Assembly: GCF_013170825.1 (NCBI RefSeq)
Contig: NZ_CP033365.1
Location: forward strand, 4,538,001 to 4,602,000
Reading direction: 5' to 3'
Length of the DNA stretch: 64,000 nt
Origin: Mesorhizobium sp. NZP2298
GTDB lineage: Bacteria; Pseudomonadota; Alphaproteobacteria; Rhizobiales; Rhizobiaceae
Shown here: one piece after another, positions 42,785-52,509 of the stretch
How positions within the stretch are numbered: the stretch's first letter is position 1
Layout: each line of letters starts with the position of its first letter
Notes under the pieces: generated by a model
Databases searched by the model: none
What the model saw: the letters and a program-made list of their open reading frames with translations, nothing else
Told to the model about the DNA's origin: nothing
Program-made: the position numbers and the translations under genes

Positions 42785-43924
42785 TCAGCGCGCGGCCAGT
42801 TCTTCCTGCCAGATCGCCAGCATGTCGTCGATGTTCGGCGCGACGGTGTGGAAGTGGCTGTTGTCCCAGGCCGTCCACATATAATCCATCTGCAGCGCCT
42901 TCTTCTCGGCGTCCGAGAACAGCGCCTCCGTCTTGGCGTTCGGAACGAGATTGCAGGTCGCCTCGGTGATCGACAGCTGCTTGGCCACCTCCGGCGAGAC
43001 GATGTATTTCAGGAAGTCGGCGGCGACCTTGGAGTCGCGGTCGTTTGCGATCAGGCCCGTCGCCTCCATCCAGATGATGCCCTGCTTGAGCCCATTCTTC
43101 GGCTCGGGCACGATCGACTGGATGTAATCGTGGCCCTTCATGCGCAGCGACGAGGTGGCGTAGGTGCCGCCGCCGATCAGTGCCCGGAACGAGCCGTCGA
43201 TCAGGCCTTTCTGGGCGATCGCCAGGTCGGCGACGATGGCGCGGGTGTTCTTGAAGGCTGCACGCAGCACCTTGCGCACTTCATCGAGTGCTGGCTGGTC
43301 GAGTTCGACATAGGGATTGACGCCGGCGTAAAGGGCCAGCGGCATGATCGGCCAATCGCCCCAGTCCAGCAGGCAGATCTTGTCCTTGTAGGCGGCGTCG
43401 AAAACCGGCGCGTAGCTCGACCAGGTCTCGAGCTTGTCGAACTTGGTGTTGACCGTCGGTCCGACCCAGCCCCAGCGGGTCGGCAAGCCGGTCGCCTTGC
43501 CTTCGAATTGCAGCGGCGTGAAGGGCGCACGGAACTGCGGGTAGAATTCGGCGTATTGGTCGGCGAAATCCTTGTCGTCAATGTAGCGGCAGATGCCCGC
43601 CGGCCCCATGCGCGCGATCCAGGGACTGTCTGATGAAACGAGGTCGAAATCCTTCGACGCACCGGCGGCGAGTTTGGCGAAGCCGCCCGCGGAGTCAGTG
43701 ATCAGGTCGACGGAAATGGAGACGTCCTTCTGCTTCTGGAACGGGTCCAGGATAGACGGCGCGTTGTAGCCTTCCCAACACATGTAGTTGAGGGTTTCGG
43801 CGGCGGATGCGCCCCTCGGCATGCCGAGGATGCCGGCGCCCGCGACCGCCAGCCCGAGGCCGCCCATGCCCTTCAGCATCGCGCGGCGATCGACGCCCCC
43901 GATGCCCGATGTTCCCTTTTTCAT
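42785..43924 (-). CDS. ABC transporter substrate-binding protein, PotD-like, Tat-exported
   Basis: 379 aa. The N terminus carries a twin-arginine motif (VDRRAMLKGMGG), then a hydrophobic run ending GASA, so export by Tat is likely. The mature part has the type 2 periplasmic-binding fold with LNYMCWEGYN near the start (as in spermidine/putrescine binders) and LPTRWGWVGPTVNTKF. It probably captures a polyamine or related amine for the PotABC-like importer encoded downstream. The ligand cannot be fixed from sequence alone. Confidence 0.92.
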   Translation of the reverse strand: MKKGTSGIGGVDRRAMLKGMGGLGLAVAGAGILGMPRGASAAETLNYMCWEGYNAPSILDPFQKQKDVSISVDLITDSAGGFAKLAAGASKDFDLVSSDSPWIARMGPAGICRYIDDKDFADQYAEFYPQFRAPFTPLQFEGKATGLPTRWGWVGPTVNTKFDKLETWSSYAPVFDAAYKDKICLLDWGDWPIMPLALYAGVNPYVELDQPALDEVRKVLRAAFKNTRAIVADLAIAQKGLIDGSFRALIGGGTYATSSLRMKGHDYIQSIVPEPKNGLKQGIIWMEATGLIANDRDSKVAADFLKYIVSPEVAKQLSITEATCNLVPNAKTEALFSDAEKKALQMDYMWTAWDNSHFHTVAPNIDDMLAIWQEELAAR

Positions 43925-43966
43925 TTGCCTGTTCCCTTCCTTTGTTATCAGCCAAAAAATTCCCGA

Positions 43967-45310
43967 TCAGACGATGCCGAGGTACCGCCTGATCTCCCAT
44001 TCGCTTACCTGTTTCTGGTACTCGCCATATTCAAAGCGTCGTCCGGTCACGAAGCTATGGATGAAGTCCTCGCCGAAGATCTCGCGGGCGATTGTGCTTG
44101 CGTTGAGCCGCTCCGCCGCCTGGCCGAGATCTGACGGGAAGACGGCCTCCGGTGAAGGCGTCGCGGCATAGAAATTCTCGCCACTGCCGGCCGGCGGCTC
44201 GATCTCGTTGCGGATGCCGTAAAGGCCGGCGCCGATGCAGAGCGCCAGCGCCAGGTAGGGATTGGCGTCGGCCGAGGGCACGCGAAACTCGACGCGGGTG
44301 GATTCGGGCTCGTCATTGATGACGCGCACCGCCGCCGTGCGGTTCTGGACACCCCAGTTGGCCGAGGTCGGCGCCCAGGCGCCGGGCACCAGCCGCTTGT
44401 AGGCGTTGACGGTATGGGCGCACATGGCCAGCAGTTCCGGCATAAGCCTGACCAGGCCGCCGATGAAATGACGCCCGAGCCTGCTGATACCATCTTGCGC
44501 GCCAGGATCGGCGAACACCGCATTGCCCTGCGGGTCGCGCATCGAGACATGCAGGTGACCGGACTGGCCAGGCAGCGACGGCGAAAGCTTCGACATGAAG
44601 CCGGCGGTCAGGCCATGACGGGAGAAATAGGCCTTGGCGAAATTCTTGAACAGCGCCGCGTCGTCCGGGGATTTCATGCCCTTGGCATAAGTAAGCGGTG
44701 CTTCGAAGCATCCCGGCCCGAGTTCGGTGTGGATGGCGTCGAGGCCGATCCCCATCGTCGTCATCGTATCGTGCAGGCCCTGCAGGAGGTCGCCATGGAT
44801 GGCCGATGTCTGCAACGAATAGGTGCGGTTGCCCTGCGCGAAATAGGTGAGGTCGCGATAGTCCTTGGCACGCAGGCTCTCTGGCGTCTCGTCGAACAGG
44901 AAGAACTCGTATTCGAAGGCCGAGAACACGTCGAAGCCAAGTTCAGCGGCCTCCCCTACCAGCCTTTGGCAAAGATTGCGCGGCGAACGCTTGCCGAAAT
45001 CGCCCGAGAAATCGGCGATGCAGAGCGCGGCATCCTCCGCGAACGGATATTTGCGCAGGCTCGCTGCATCGAGGAATGCCGGCCGGTCGATGAAAGCACC
45101 GTCGATGAAGGTCTTCTCTGCGATATCCCAGAAATAGAGAACCTCGCAGAACGGATAGCCCCTGGCGGCCAGCTTGACTGCCTTGTCGACGGAGACCAGC
45201 TTGTCGCGAAATTCGCCTGCCGGGTCCATCATGCCGATGTGCACGGCCCTGGCGCCAAGCTTTTCAACACCAGACGCGAAGGCCGCACCGGCTTCATTGA
45301 CTGTCGACAT
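43967..45310 (-). CDS. Glutamine-synthetase-family ligase (gamma-glutamylputrescine synthetase-like)
   Basis: 447 aa. Glutamine synthetase fold with FEYEFFLFDETPESLRA (metal Glu), AIHGDLLQGLHDTMTTMGIG, LGPGCFEAPLTYAKG, SPSLPGQSGHLHVSMRD and NRTAAVRVINDEPES (ATP/substrate Arg). No Tyr-adenylylation signature of true GlnA is obvious. Members beside polyamine transporters act like PuuA, ligating glutamate to an amine. Here it heads the operon before potDABC-like genes and the Fe-ADH, so amine catabolism is the natural reading. Confidence 0.9.
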   Translation of the reverse strand: MSTVNEAGAAFASGVEKLGARAVHIGMMDPAGEFRDKLVSVDKAVKLAARGYPFCEVLYFWDIAEKTFIDGAFIDRPAFLDAASLRKYPFAEDAALCIADFSGDFGKRSPRNLCQRLVGEAAELGFDVFSAFEYEFFLFDETPESLRAKDYRDLTYFAQGNRTYSLQTSAIHGDLLQGLHDTMTTMGIGLDAIHTELGPGCFEAPLTYAKGMKSPDDAALFKNFAKAYFSRHGLTAGFMSKLSPSLPGQSGHLHVSMRDPQGNAVFADPGAQDGISRLGRHFIGGLVRLMPELLAMCAHTVNAYKRLVPGAWAPTSANWGVQNRTAAVRVINDEPESTRVEFRVPSADANPYLALALCIGAGLYGIRNEIEPPAGSGENFYAATPSPEAVFPSDLGQAAERLNASTIAREIFGEDFIHSFVTGRRFEYGEYQKQVSEWEIRRYLGIV

Positions 45311-45447
45311 ATATGCCCGCCTCGATATTTTCGTCCCGAGGCTAGGGTTGACCTTCTCGCAACTGAATATCCCGATAGGGATAGACGAGAAGAAAATTCG
45401 GGCAGCCTCGAACAGGCTCAGAAGCCCGGCCAGAGGACAACAAGATC

Positions 45448-46239
45448 GTGGTGATTGCAGGCTTTGCGCCGTGGAACCGAAAGATCGCCGCTGCGATCCA
45501 GGAGGTCGGCACGCCGGACTTCCCGCAGCGTATCGAAGAGGCGCTGAAGGCGGTCATCGACCTCGATATCGTGATGATCTTCGCCTATTCCGGCACGGAA
45601 AAGCCGATCTGCCTCTACCACAATATCGATCCCGTACGCGCGGCGACCGTGATCACCGCCTATGCAAACGGACCTTATCTGCTCGATCCCTTCTATCGCG
45701 CGGCGACGGACCCGAAGGCCATCGGGGTCAGGCAACTGAGAAGAATGGCGCCGGACCAGTTCTACAGTTCGGAGTATTTCCGCCAGCATTACGGCCTGAC
45801 AAAAATCCGCGACGAGGTCGGCATCGTCTGCCGGCCGGCGGGGAGCGCGGCCATCGTCATCAGTTTCACCCGCCCGATGGAATCACCGGCGTTCGGACGG
45901 CGCGACCTCAAGGTCATCCACGATGCCGAACCGGTGATCCGGCTTTTGATCGAACGGAACTGGAGCAACGCTCGCCTCAGTTCGAGGGGAACCGACGGCG
46001 AACCGGTCGATCCGATAAATGCGACTCTGAACCGGATGACAGGCGGCGTGCTGACGCCGCGCGAGATCGAGATCACCTCGCTGATCCTGCGTGGACATTC
46101 GAGCGCGGCTATCGCCGATGCGCTGAACATCGCCGAGGGGACGGTTAAAATCCATCGCAAGAATATTCACCAGAAGCTTGATATCTCTAGCCAATCCGAA
46201 TTGTTCTCAATGTTTATCTTTCATCTTTCAAAGCAATGA
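45448..46239 (+). CDS. LuxR-family transcriptional regulator
   Basis: 263 aa from GTG at 45448. The N-terminal 180 residues are a sensor domain without a recognised autoinducer signature (DIVMIFAYSGTEKPICLYHN). The C terminus has a classical LuxR HTH: LTPREIEITSLILRGHSSAA, IADALNIAEGTVKIHRKNIH, QKLDISSQSEL. It is divergent from the amine operon, with a 137-base gap between the two starts, so it probably controls that operon in response to the imported substrate or a derivative. Confidence 0.9.
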   Translation: MVIAGFAPWNRKIAAAIQEVGTPDFPQRIEEALKAVIDLDIVMIFAYSGTEKPICLYHNIDPVRAATVITAYANGPYLLDPFYRAATDPKAIGVRQLRRMAPDQFYSSEYFRQHYGLTKIRDEVGIVCRPAGSAAIVISFTRPMESPAFGRRDLKVIHDAEPVIRLLIERNWSNARLSSRGTDGEPVDPINATLNRMTGGVLTPREIEITSLILRGHSSAAIADALNIAEGTVKIHRKNIHQKLDISSQSELFSMFIFHLSKQ

Positions 46240-46458
46240 CGCCGCAATGGCGCGGAGCAGCGCTTCCAGCAAGCGTTGACACAGGTCGCGCCAAGCCACC
46301 GCGTGTCAATTATGGACGGCATGCGAACCGGCTGGCGTCGAAAAGGCTTGGGATTTAGTTGCTTTGCCGCGGGTGCCACGGGCCCGGCTGCAATTTCGTT
46401 CGCAAACTGTTACGTTGGGTGAGGCTGCGGTGGGCGCGGCCGGGCTTGGGAGGAAATC

Positions 46459-46776
46459 ATGTCGTTCAGGGCATTCTTGCCGGCTGCGATGCTTGTGGCC
46501 ATGGCCGGGTTTTGGCTCGGCGCATCAACGCCGAGCGTCGCGCAATATTGCGAAGGTACGGTGCATGGCCTGTCCGGGCGCTACAATCTGGCGACCGGCA
46601 GCGGCTTTCTCGCCGTGCGGGCGCGACCGAACTCGTCATCGCGGATGATCGGCCAGCTGTTCAACGGCGATCATACCGAAATCTTCGACCGGCGCGGCAA
46701 CTGGTACCAGGTCGAAATCGGCGGCACGACCGGCTGGGCAAACGCACGCTGGCTGCGCAACGATTGTGGCTACTGA
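46459..46776 (+). CDS. SH3b-domain exported protein
   Basis: 105 aa. The N-terminal signal peptide (MSFRAFLPAAMLVAMAGFWL, then VAQ) precedes a single bacterial SH3 domain: FLAVRARPNSSSRMIGQLFN, DRRGNWYQVEIGG and TTGWANARWL. SH3b domains bind peptidoglycan or other periplasmic partners. Cysteines at the start and end of the mature part (QYCEG, NDCGY) could pair. Preceded by a 219-base gap without features. Confidence 0.85.
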   Translation: MSFRAFLPAAMLVAMAGFWLGASTPSVAQYCEGTVHGLSGRYNLATGSGFLAVRARPNSSSRMIGQLFNGDHTEIFDRRGNWYQVEIGGTTGWANARWLRNDCGY

Positions 46777-46841
46777 GACGTTTGGGCGCAGGCTGAAAGC
46801 CACTTTTGCAACCAAATTGGCTGTTTTGCGTTGCGGCCATG

Positions 46842-47117
46842 ATGGACAACAAACCCTTTGAAACGCCGGTCGTGGTCGAACTCGGCCATGTCGGCAAGTA
46901 TCGCCATATCCGCAGCACCCAGGAAGCGGCGGAGTGTCTGATGACGGTGTGGCCGCTCAATCGCGGCCCGCGTCATCGTGATGCCCTCGACACTTGCCTC
47001 AAAGTGCTGGAAGGTTATCGTTCGACAGCGGATGCGCGACGGGCATTGATCGAGGCCGCCAGGGAATCGGAAGTGCTGGTGCCCGAAGACAAGCTGTCCG
47101 ACGACCGGCTGCATTGA
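46842..47117 (+). CDS. DUF982 family protein
   Basis: 91 aa from ATG at 46842 (MDNKPFETPVVVELGHVGKY); ATG at 46839 would add one Met. The DUF982 pattern continues IRSTQEAAECLMTVWPLNRG and HRDALDTCLKVLEGYRST. DUF982 proteins are small, expanded in Rhizobiales and of unknown function. A DUF2188 gene follows 29 bases later, so the two are likely co-transcribed. Confidence 0.88.
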   Translation: MDNKPFETPVVVELGHVGKYRHIRSTQEAAECLMTVWPLNRGPRHRDALDTCLKVLEGYRSTADARRALIEAARESEVLVPEDKLSDDRLH

Positions 47118-47146
47118 GCAGGCGGACCTTTCAACCGGAGGTTTTG

Positions 47147-47386
47147 ATGGCGAAGCTGACTTACAAGATCGTCGAGCATGACGGCGGCTGGGCCTACAAG
47201 GTCGGTTCGACCTTCTCGGAGACATTTCCCACCCATCAGGACGCACTGCGCGCCGCCGAGATCGCTTCGGCCGAGCAGCAGGTGGCAGGCGCAACGGACG
47301 GCATCCAGTATGAGGATGCCGACGGTAAATGGCACGAGGAATTGGCTGACGGCCGCGACCGGCCGCAGACCGAGGTGTCAGACTAA
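47147..47386 (+). CDS. DUF2188 family protein
   Basis: 79 aa from ATG at 47147, with CGGAGG upstream. The sequence LTYKIVEHDGGWAYKVGSTF, SETFPTHQDALRAAEIASAE matches the small two-strand/one-helix DUF2188 module that covers the whole protein. Function is unknown; family members are often stress-associated in rhizobia. Confidence 0.82.
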   Translation: MAKLTYKIVEHDGGWAYKVGSTFSETFPTHQDALRAAEIASAEQQVAGATDGIQYEDADGKWHEELADGRDRPQTEVSD

Positions 47387-47484
47387 GTTTTCTGAAGAGA
47401 GCTTGCCTGCGGGAAAAGGCAGGGCGCCGACCGCGGACGCCAGGAGAGACGGCGTCCTACGGTCGACGGCTGCCCAGCGGCTGA

Positions 47485-47769
47485 CTATTTGCCGCAGTAC
47501 TGGTCGTTCACGTTGCCCTGGGCATTCGCGTCGGGCCCAGACGTGTTGTAGGCACAGGGGCCGACCGCACCCGAATTGCCAAGGGTGTCCAGCCCCGACC
47601 GGTCGCCATTGATGCTTCCGGTCGTGTTCTGGTCAACGCCTGCAGACTCTTCGTTGCCGAACGGCCACCAGTTGTGATGATTGGAATATGCGCCCTCGGA
47701 TGACTGGGCCATCGCCGATGTGGCGAGACCGATCGTCAGAACCGATGCTGCGAGAAGTTTCGTGTACAT
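47485..47769 (-). CDS. Small exported protein of unknown function
   Basis: 94 aa. A clean signal peptide (MYTKLLAASVLTIGLATSAM, cleaved after AMA) is followed by a polar, Asn/Gly/Ser-rich mature part (HHNWWPFGNEESAGVDQNTT, GSINGDRSGLDTLGNSG) with two cysteines. It has a GGAGTAA-like RBS. Style matches small rhizobial periplasmic proteins; no family is recognised. Confidence 0.7.
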   Translation of the reverse strand: MYTKLLAASVLTIGLATSAMAQSSEGAYSNHHNWWPFGNEESAGVDQNTTGSINGDRSGLDTLGNSGAVGPCAYNTSGPDANAQGNVNDQYCGK

Positions 47770-47823
47770 TGAATTACTCCGTGTCTTGGTCGCCTTGGGT
47801 GCGACACGGGGTAAACCCGCCAG

Positions 47824-48828
47824 TCAGCCGGATGGTTCATTGAAATTGTCGTGAGGCAGAGGTGATGGAAACGCTCGGGCGCCGATCCGCTCGATGAAAC
47901 CGGTCACCTGCTTGGGCTCGACAAACTGCGGCATATGGCCAACGCCGTCGACAGGTTCGAAATCGAGCCCCTTGATCCTGCCTCGCATAGGCTCGCCGTG
48001 GACGCGGATATCGATGACGCGGTCGGCGGTTCCGAAGAGGATGCCGGCGGGCATGGCAATCTCGTCATAGCGTTGTTCGATACGACCGAGATCCCGTTCG
48101 ATGGCCACGATATCGGCTGATGTTGCCTGGAAATGGCCTGGCCGCAGCCCGAGCCATCCGCCGCCGGCGACCATGTAGTCCGCTGGAAAGGCCTGCGGCC
48201 CAAAGATGAATTCCATTGCCGGCCGCGCATAGCGCAAGCTCAGAGGTATCGCCACGGTATAGGCCATGATCCAGCGCAATAGACGTGAGGGAATGTAGAG
48301 CAAGTCAAATCGCTGGCGTGCCCGGGTTTCCAGATGCGTCAGCAGCGCCAGCAAGGCGATGCCCGAAATCGCCGTGGGATATTCCACGGCCAAGGTCAGC
48401 GCGATGGCGCCACCCAGCGAGTGGCCGACCACCAGCGGCCTTTCCAGCCCCAGTCTTTCGATGAAGCGCCGCACCAAGGCCGCCTGTTCGGGCAACCGGC
48501 CCGTGGCGCCATTGGCGCGAACCGAATAGCCCGACCCCGGACGATCGAGCGCGATCAGCCGGTAGCCCGGGCCAAAGTGTCCGAACAGCGTGTGCCGGAA
48601 GTGATGGAGTTGCGCGCCAAGCCCATGCAGGAAAACGATCGGCCGTCCCTCGCCCACATCGACATAGTGGATGCGGTTGCCATCGATCTCGACGAATTTT
48701 CCGATGGGCGGCACCAGTCTCTGCGCTTTCGCCGCGATCCACAGCGTCGCCAGCACCGGGCAGGCAATCCCCAGAACCGCCAGCAGGACCAGCACAGCCT
48801 GCAACCACGACAGGATCGATATCAGCAT
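47824..48828 (-). CDS. Membrane-anchored alpha/beta-hydrolase
   Basis: 334 aa. An N-terminal transmembrane segment (SWLQAVLVLLAVLGIACPVL) precedes the hydrolase fold: IVFLHGLGAQLHHFRHTLFG, LDRPGSGYSVRAN, nucleophile VVGHSLGGAIALTLA, acid in FGTADRVIDIRVH and His in VDGVGHMPQFVEP. The triad is complete. It is a generic alpha/beta-hydrolase; the substrate is unknown. Divergent from the MoCF/CinA-like gene. Confidence 0.9.
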   Translation of the reverse strand: MLISILSWLQAVLVLLAVLGIACPVLATLWIAAKAQRLVPPIGKFVEIDGNRIHYVDVGEGRPIVFLHGLGAQLHHFRHTLFGHFGPGYRLIALDRPGSGYSVRANGATGRLPEQAALVRRFIERLGLERPLVVGHSLGGAIALTLAVEYPTAISGIALLALLTHLETRARQRFDLLYIPSRLLRWIMAYTVAIPLSLRYARPAMEFIFGPQAFPADYMVAGGGWLGLRPGHFQATSADIVAIERDLGRIEQRYDEIAMPAGILFGTADRVIDIRVHGEPMRGRIKGLDFEPVDGVGHMPQFVEPKQVTGFIERIGARAFPSPLPHDNFNEPSG

Positions 48829-48990
48829 TGTTCACCAACCAGAACCTGTTTGAGCTTAACCGCATCCGGTCACGCCGCAACCTCGCGTCGAAGCGGGCGC
48901 GTCCAAGCATGGATTGTTCCCCGCTCGGTTGGCATTGCCGACAGCCACGCGCCGCGCTATCTCAGGCGACCCGTCCTGCCGGAGTCCTCC

Positions 48991-49734
48991 ATGACCGAAA
49001 TCGTTACCGCCGCCATGCTCGTCATCGGCGATGAAATCTTGTCCGGCCGCACCAAGGACAAGAATATCGGCCACCTCGCCGATATCATGACTGCGATCGG
49101 CATCGACCTGAAGGAGGTGCGCATTGTTCCCGACGAGGAAGACGAGATCATAGCCGCGGTGAATGCCGTGCGCGCGCGCTACACCTATGTGTTCACCACC
49201 GGCGGCATCGGCCCGACCCATGACGACATCACTGCCGATTCGATCGCCAAGGCGTTCGGTGTTCCCTGCGAATACGACGCCAAGGCCTATGCGATGCTGG
49301 AGGCGAGCTATGCCGCGCGCGGCATCGAGTACACAGAGGCGCGCAAGCGCATGGCGCGAATGCCGCGCGGGGCCGACCACATCGACAACCCAGTGTCCGT
49401 GGCGCCCGGCTTTCGCATCGGCAACGTCCACGTCATGGCCGGCGTGCCCTCGATCTTCCAGGCCATGCTCGACAATGTCGTGCCGACACTGAAGACCGGC
49501 ACGAAGATGCTGTCGGCGACGGTGCACTGTCCGTTCGGCGAGGGCCTCGTCGGAGGCCCATTGGGCGAGATCCAGAAAGCGCATCCGGACACGATTATCG
49601 GCTCCTATCCGAAATATGGCGATGGCAAATTCTGGACCGAACTGGTGGTTCGCGCCCGCAGCCAGGAGGCCCTCGACGCCGCGCGCGCCGATGTCGAGGC
49701 GATGGTGGCGGGTTTCGCCGCCAAGGCGAGCTGA
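48991..49734 (+). CDS. MoCF/CinA-N-like molybdopterin-binding-fold protein
   Basis: 247 aa from ATG at 48991, with GGAG upstream. The fold is the MoaB/MogA domain shared with the N terminus of CinA: TAAMLVIGDEILSGRTKDKN, VRARYTYVFTTGGIGPTHDD, ITADSIAKAFG. The CinA C-terminal deamidase domain is absent. Family members are called competence/damage-inducible protein A or molybdopterin-binding protein; the true role (for instance NMN/ADP-ribose hydrolysis in the CinA N domain) is unclear here. Confidence 0.9.
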   Translation: MTEIVTAAMLVIGDEILSGRTKDKNIGHLADIMTAIGIDLKEVRIVPDEEDEIIAAVNAVRARYTYVFTTGGIGPTHDDITADSIAKAFGVPCEYDAKAYAMLEASYAARGIEYTEARKRMARMPRGADHIDNPVSVAPGFRIGNVHVMAGVPSIFQAMLDNVVPTLKTGTKMLSATVHCPFGEGLVGGPLGEIQKAHPDTIIGSYPKYGDGKFWTELVVRARSQEALDAARADVEAMVAGFAAKAS

Positions 49735-49808
49735 GGCCGGAACCAAGCGCAGCGCAGCGGCGTTTCCCTGCACGCGAGTTCCGAGGCTCGCCAGATTGAG
49801 GGATCACC

Positions 49809-50642
49809 ATGCACTTCAAGACCATCGTTGCAATTCTGCAGAACGAGCAGGACGCGGAGCGCGTGCTCGACTGCGCCATTCCGCTCGCAAGCCGCTTCCA
49901 GAGCCATCTGATCGGCATCCATGCCGAGGCGCTTCCGGTGCCCTACACCTCGGCAACCGGTTTTCCCGACACGGAGTTCCTGCAGGTATCGGCCGATATG
50001 AGCCGCGAACGCGCCGAAAAGCTTCAGGCGGTTTTTCTCAAGCAAATCGAGGATTCAGGCCTGTCCTTCGAATGGCGCAGCCTGGAGAGCTTCTCCGGCG
50101 ACAGCGCCCTGAGCGGTATTTCGAGCGTGCGCGCCGCCGACCTGATCATCGCGGCGCAGAGTGAAACCGGCAGCGATCCGAGCGCGGATGTGGGCACGCT
50201 GGTCTATGATGCCGGCCGACCGGTGCTGGTGGTGCCGCCTCAGGGACCGTTGCTCACCACTTTCAAGCACGTGCTGCTCGTCTGGAACGGCAGCAAGGAG
50301 GCGGCGCGCGCCGCCTTTGACGCATTACCCTTCATCATCGAGGCCGAGAAGACCGAGATTTTGATCATCGACCCGCCCGATACGCTCGATGACAGCCCGG
50401 AGGCAGCCGGTACCGAAATCGCTTCGTCCCTTTCACGTCATGGTGCCAGCGTCGGCGTGTGCGTACAAAAATCGGGGGGCATCCCGGTCGAGGACATGAT
50501 CCAGACGAGGATCGTCGAGACCGGCGCCGATCTGCTCGTTCTTGGCGCCTATAGCCATTCGTGGCTGCGTCGGCTCCTGTTCGGCGGAGTGACACGCTCG
50601 GTGTTGCGCACCGCGCCGGTGGCGGCCTTCCTGTCGCGGTAA
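49809..50642 (+). CDS. Tandem universal stress protein
   Basis: 277 aa with two Usp-type Rossmann-like halves. The first begins [20 protein letters not shown] and the second begins [20 protein letters not shown]. The second ends [20 protein letters not shown], the nucleotide-binding Gly/Ser loop pattern; the first half has ADLIIAAQ in place of the full loop. It is cytoplasmic and probably binds ATP or AMP under stress. Confidence 0.9.
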   Translation: MHFKTIVAILQNEQDAERVLDCAIPLASRFQSHLIGIHAEALPVPYTSATGFPDTEFLQVSADMSRERAEKLQAVFLKQIEDSGLSFEWRSLESFSGDSALSGISSVRAADLIIAAQSETGSDPSADVGTLVYDAGRPVLVVPPQGPLLTTFKHVLLVWNGSKEAARAAFDALPFIIEAEKTEILIIDPPDTLDDSPEAAGTEIASSLSRHGASVGVCVQKSGGIPVEDMIQTRIVETGADLLVLGAYSHSWLRRLLFGGVTRSVLRTAPVAAFLSR

Positions 50643-50758
50643 GTCCACAGCGATCGTTTCCGGGCGCCCTTGCCAAGGCCAAGGGTTTCCGGTTAATTCC
50701 GCGCGCATTCCCCTGTTTTCTTGCACGCGGCCTTTGCGTGCTGCGGAGTGCGCGAGAC

Positions 50759-51259
50759 ATGTCCCTTCCCGAAAAAGCCTTCCCGGTCTCCTGGGACCAG
50801 TTCCATCGTGACGCCCGCGCGCTCGCCTGGCGGCTTGCCGGCGCCAACAAGGGTCAATGGAAGGCGATCGTGTGCATCACGCGCGGCGGGCTGGTTCCGG
50901 CCGCCATCATCTCGCGCGAACTCGGCATCCGCATCATCGAGACGGTATGCGTCGCCTCCTATCACGACTATTCCAGCCAGGGGCAGTTGCAGGTGCTGAA
51001 GGAAGTCACCCCCGCGCTGCTTGCCGAGGATGGCGCGGGCGTGCTGATCATCGATGACCTGACCGACACCGGCAAGACCGCGGGCATCGTTCGGGCGATG
51101 ATGCCCAAGGCCCACTTCGCCACTGTCTACGCCAAGCCCAAGGGCCGGCCGCTGGTCGATACTTTCGTCACCGAAGTCAGCCAGGACACCTGGATCTATT
51201 TCCCCTGGGACATGGGCTTCACCTACCAGAAGCCGATCGCCGACGATCACGTCGGCTGA
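50759..51259 (+). CDS. gpt: Xanthine(-guanine) phosphoribosyltransferase
   Basis: 166 aa from ATG at 50759. The PRPP-binding motif is [19 protein letters not shown], the N-terminal [19 protein letters not shown] is typical of Gpt, and [11 protein letters not shown] near the end closes the base pocket. It salvages xanthine and guanine to XMP and GMP, and complements the adenine deaminase elsewhere in the window. Length fits Gpt (152-170 aa). Confidence 0.94.
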   Translation: MSLPEKAFPVSWDQFHRDARALAWRLAGANKGQWKAIVCITRGGLVPAAIISRELGIRIIETVCVASYHDYSSQGQLQVLKEVTPALLAEDGAGVLIIDDLTDTGKTAGIVRAMMPKAHFATVYAKPKGRPLVDTFVTEVSQDTWIYFPWDMGFTYQKPIADDHVG

Positions 51260-51469
51260 TTCGTAACAAACCGCTTTTTCCAGTTAAGCCGTCATCGATG
51301 ACAATATTTGCTTCCGCGAAAGGCTCCGCGGGGCAGGATATCCTGTGAAATCGACGTCTATTGACGGGAATCGGCCAGCCTGACCAAAGTTTTTACTTTT
51401 ATTGGTGACAATTAGCCGTAAGATTCGTGAGGCGGCAAACGATTCTGGAGGCTGGGGCTAGCTTCTCCG

Positions 51470-51958
51470 ATGTTGACGAGGCCAACGACGCACAACCATT
51501 TGGCTGAAAGGGTCCGGCGACTCTTCGGCACCGCGCCGTGCCGCCTGCAGGTTGCCGCCCTCCCCTGGCGCGATACCGGGAACGGCGTCGAGATCATGCT
51601 CATTACCAGCCGTGATACCGGCCGCTGGGTGTTGCCGAAGGGCTGGCCGGAGGCCAAGGAGCCGCTTTGCGAAGCGGCGGCCCGGGAGGCCGGCGAGGAA
51701 GCCGGATTGCGCGGAAGCGTCTCCCATCTCGAAGCCGGCCGTTACTTCTATGCCAAGATGCTGGCTTCGGGTGAAGAGGTGCCTTGCGAGGTGCTGGTAT
51801 TCCCGCTGCACGTCGAAAAGATCGCCGATCGTTGGAAGGAAAAACACTCCCGCACCCGCAAATGGGTCAATTCCAGCGAAGCGGTGCGCATGGTCAATGA
51901 ACCCGACCTTTGCCAGATCATTGCCTATTTCTGCGCCGACCCGCACAGATTCTCCTAG
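51470..51958 (+). CDS. Nudix hydrolase (diphosphoinositol-polyphosphate-phosphohydrolase-like)
   Basis: 162 aa. The Nudix box is GWPEAKEPLCEAAAREAGEE, then AGL, complete. VEIMLITSRDTGRWVLPKGW is the hallmark of the DIPP/MutT-like subgroup acting on diadenosine or diphosphoinositol polyphosphates. The C-terminal EKHSRTRKWVNSSEAVRMV supports this. The preceding 210-base gap shows no gene. Confidence 0.88.
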   Translation: MLTRPTTHNHLAERVRRLFGTAPCRLQVAALPWRDTGNGVEIMLITSRDTGRWVLPKGWPEAKEPLCEAAAREAGEEAGLRGSVSHLEAGRYFYAKMLASGEEVPCEVLVFPLHVEKIADRWKEKHSRTRKWVNSSEAVRMVNEPDLCQIIAYFCADPHRFS

Positions 51959-52077
51959 AGCCGGCCGCCGACCTCTTCCGCGTGCGCCATGGCTGCCTCA
52001 CAACCCTGTGATGTGTGCAGCATGAATGGTTTGCTAATTTTTCTTCGCTAGAGAATGGCTAACCTGGCGTTTGATAG

Positions 52078-52389
52078 ATGGCGAACCCTGTAAACCCACT
52101 TCAGCAAGAACCCGGCGAGCCGAAGCGCGAGCACCGTCCCCGCGTGCTCAAGGGCGGTTCCGTCATCACCGGGATTCAAAACTCGGAAGTCGCCGTTATG
52201 CTGCGCAACCAGCATGCGAGCGGCGCAGAATTGAAAATACCGCTCGAGGCCCGGGTTCCCGATCGATTCCTTCTCTATGTGCCGCTCGACGGCGTGGCCT
52301 ACCGCTGCGAGGTCCGCTGGCGCCGCAATGACCGGATCGGCGTGCAGTTCACCGGCACCGAGCCGAAGCCGAAGCTGCATTACGGCTGA
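52078..52389 (+). CDS. PilZ-domain protein
   Basis: 103 aa. The Arg-rich start (REHRPRVLKGGSVITG) and the beta part (SGAELKIPLEARVPDRFLLY, CEVRWRRNDRIGVQF) fit a single PilZ-like barrel, as in short rhizobial PilZ proteins. The (D/N)xSxxG motif is replaced by NQHASGAEL, so c-di-GMP binding may be weak or lost. It is monocistronic, followed by the long nrdJ upstream region. Confidence 0.8.
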   Translation: MANPVNPLQQEPGEPKREHRPRVLKGGSVITGIQNSEVAVMLRNQHASGAELKIPLEARVPDRFLLYVPLDGVAYRCEVRWRRNDRIGVQFTGTEPKPKLHYG

Positions 52390-52509
52390 ACCGGATCTGC
52401 CAGCCTGGGGGCTTCGCAGCCGAGACGCATCCCAACGAGGGCCCATGCCTGTCGGCGGCGCGTAATCGCCGCCGGAAATGGCAATCGCAGCGGCGCGTTT
52501 CTATCCCCG

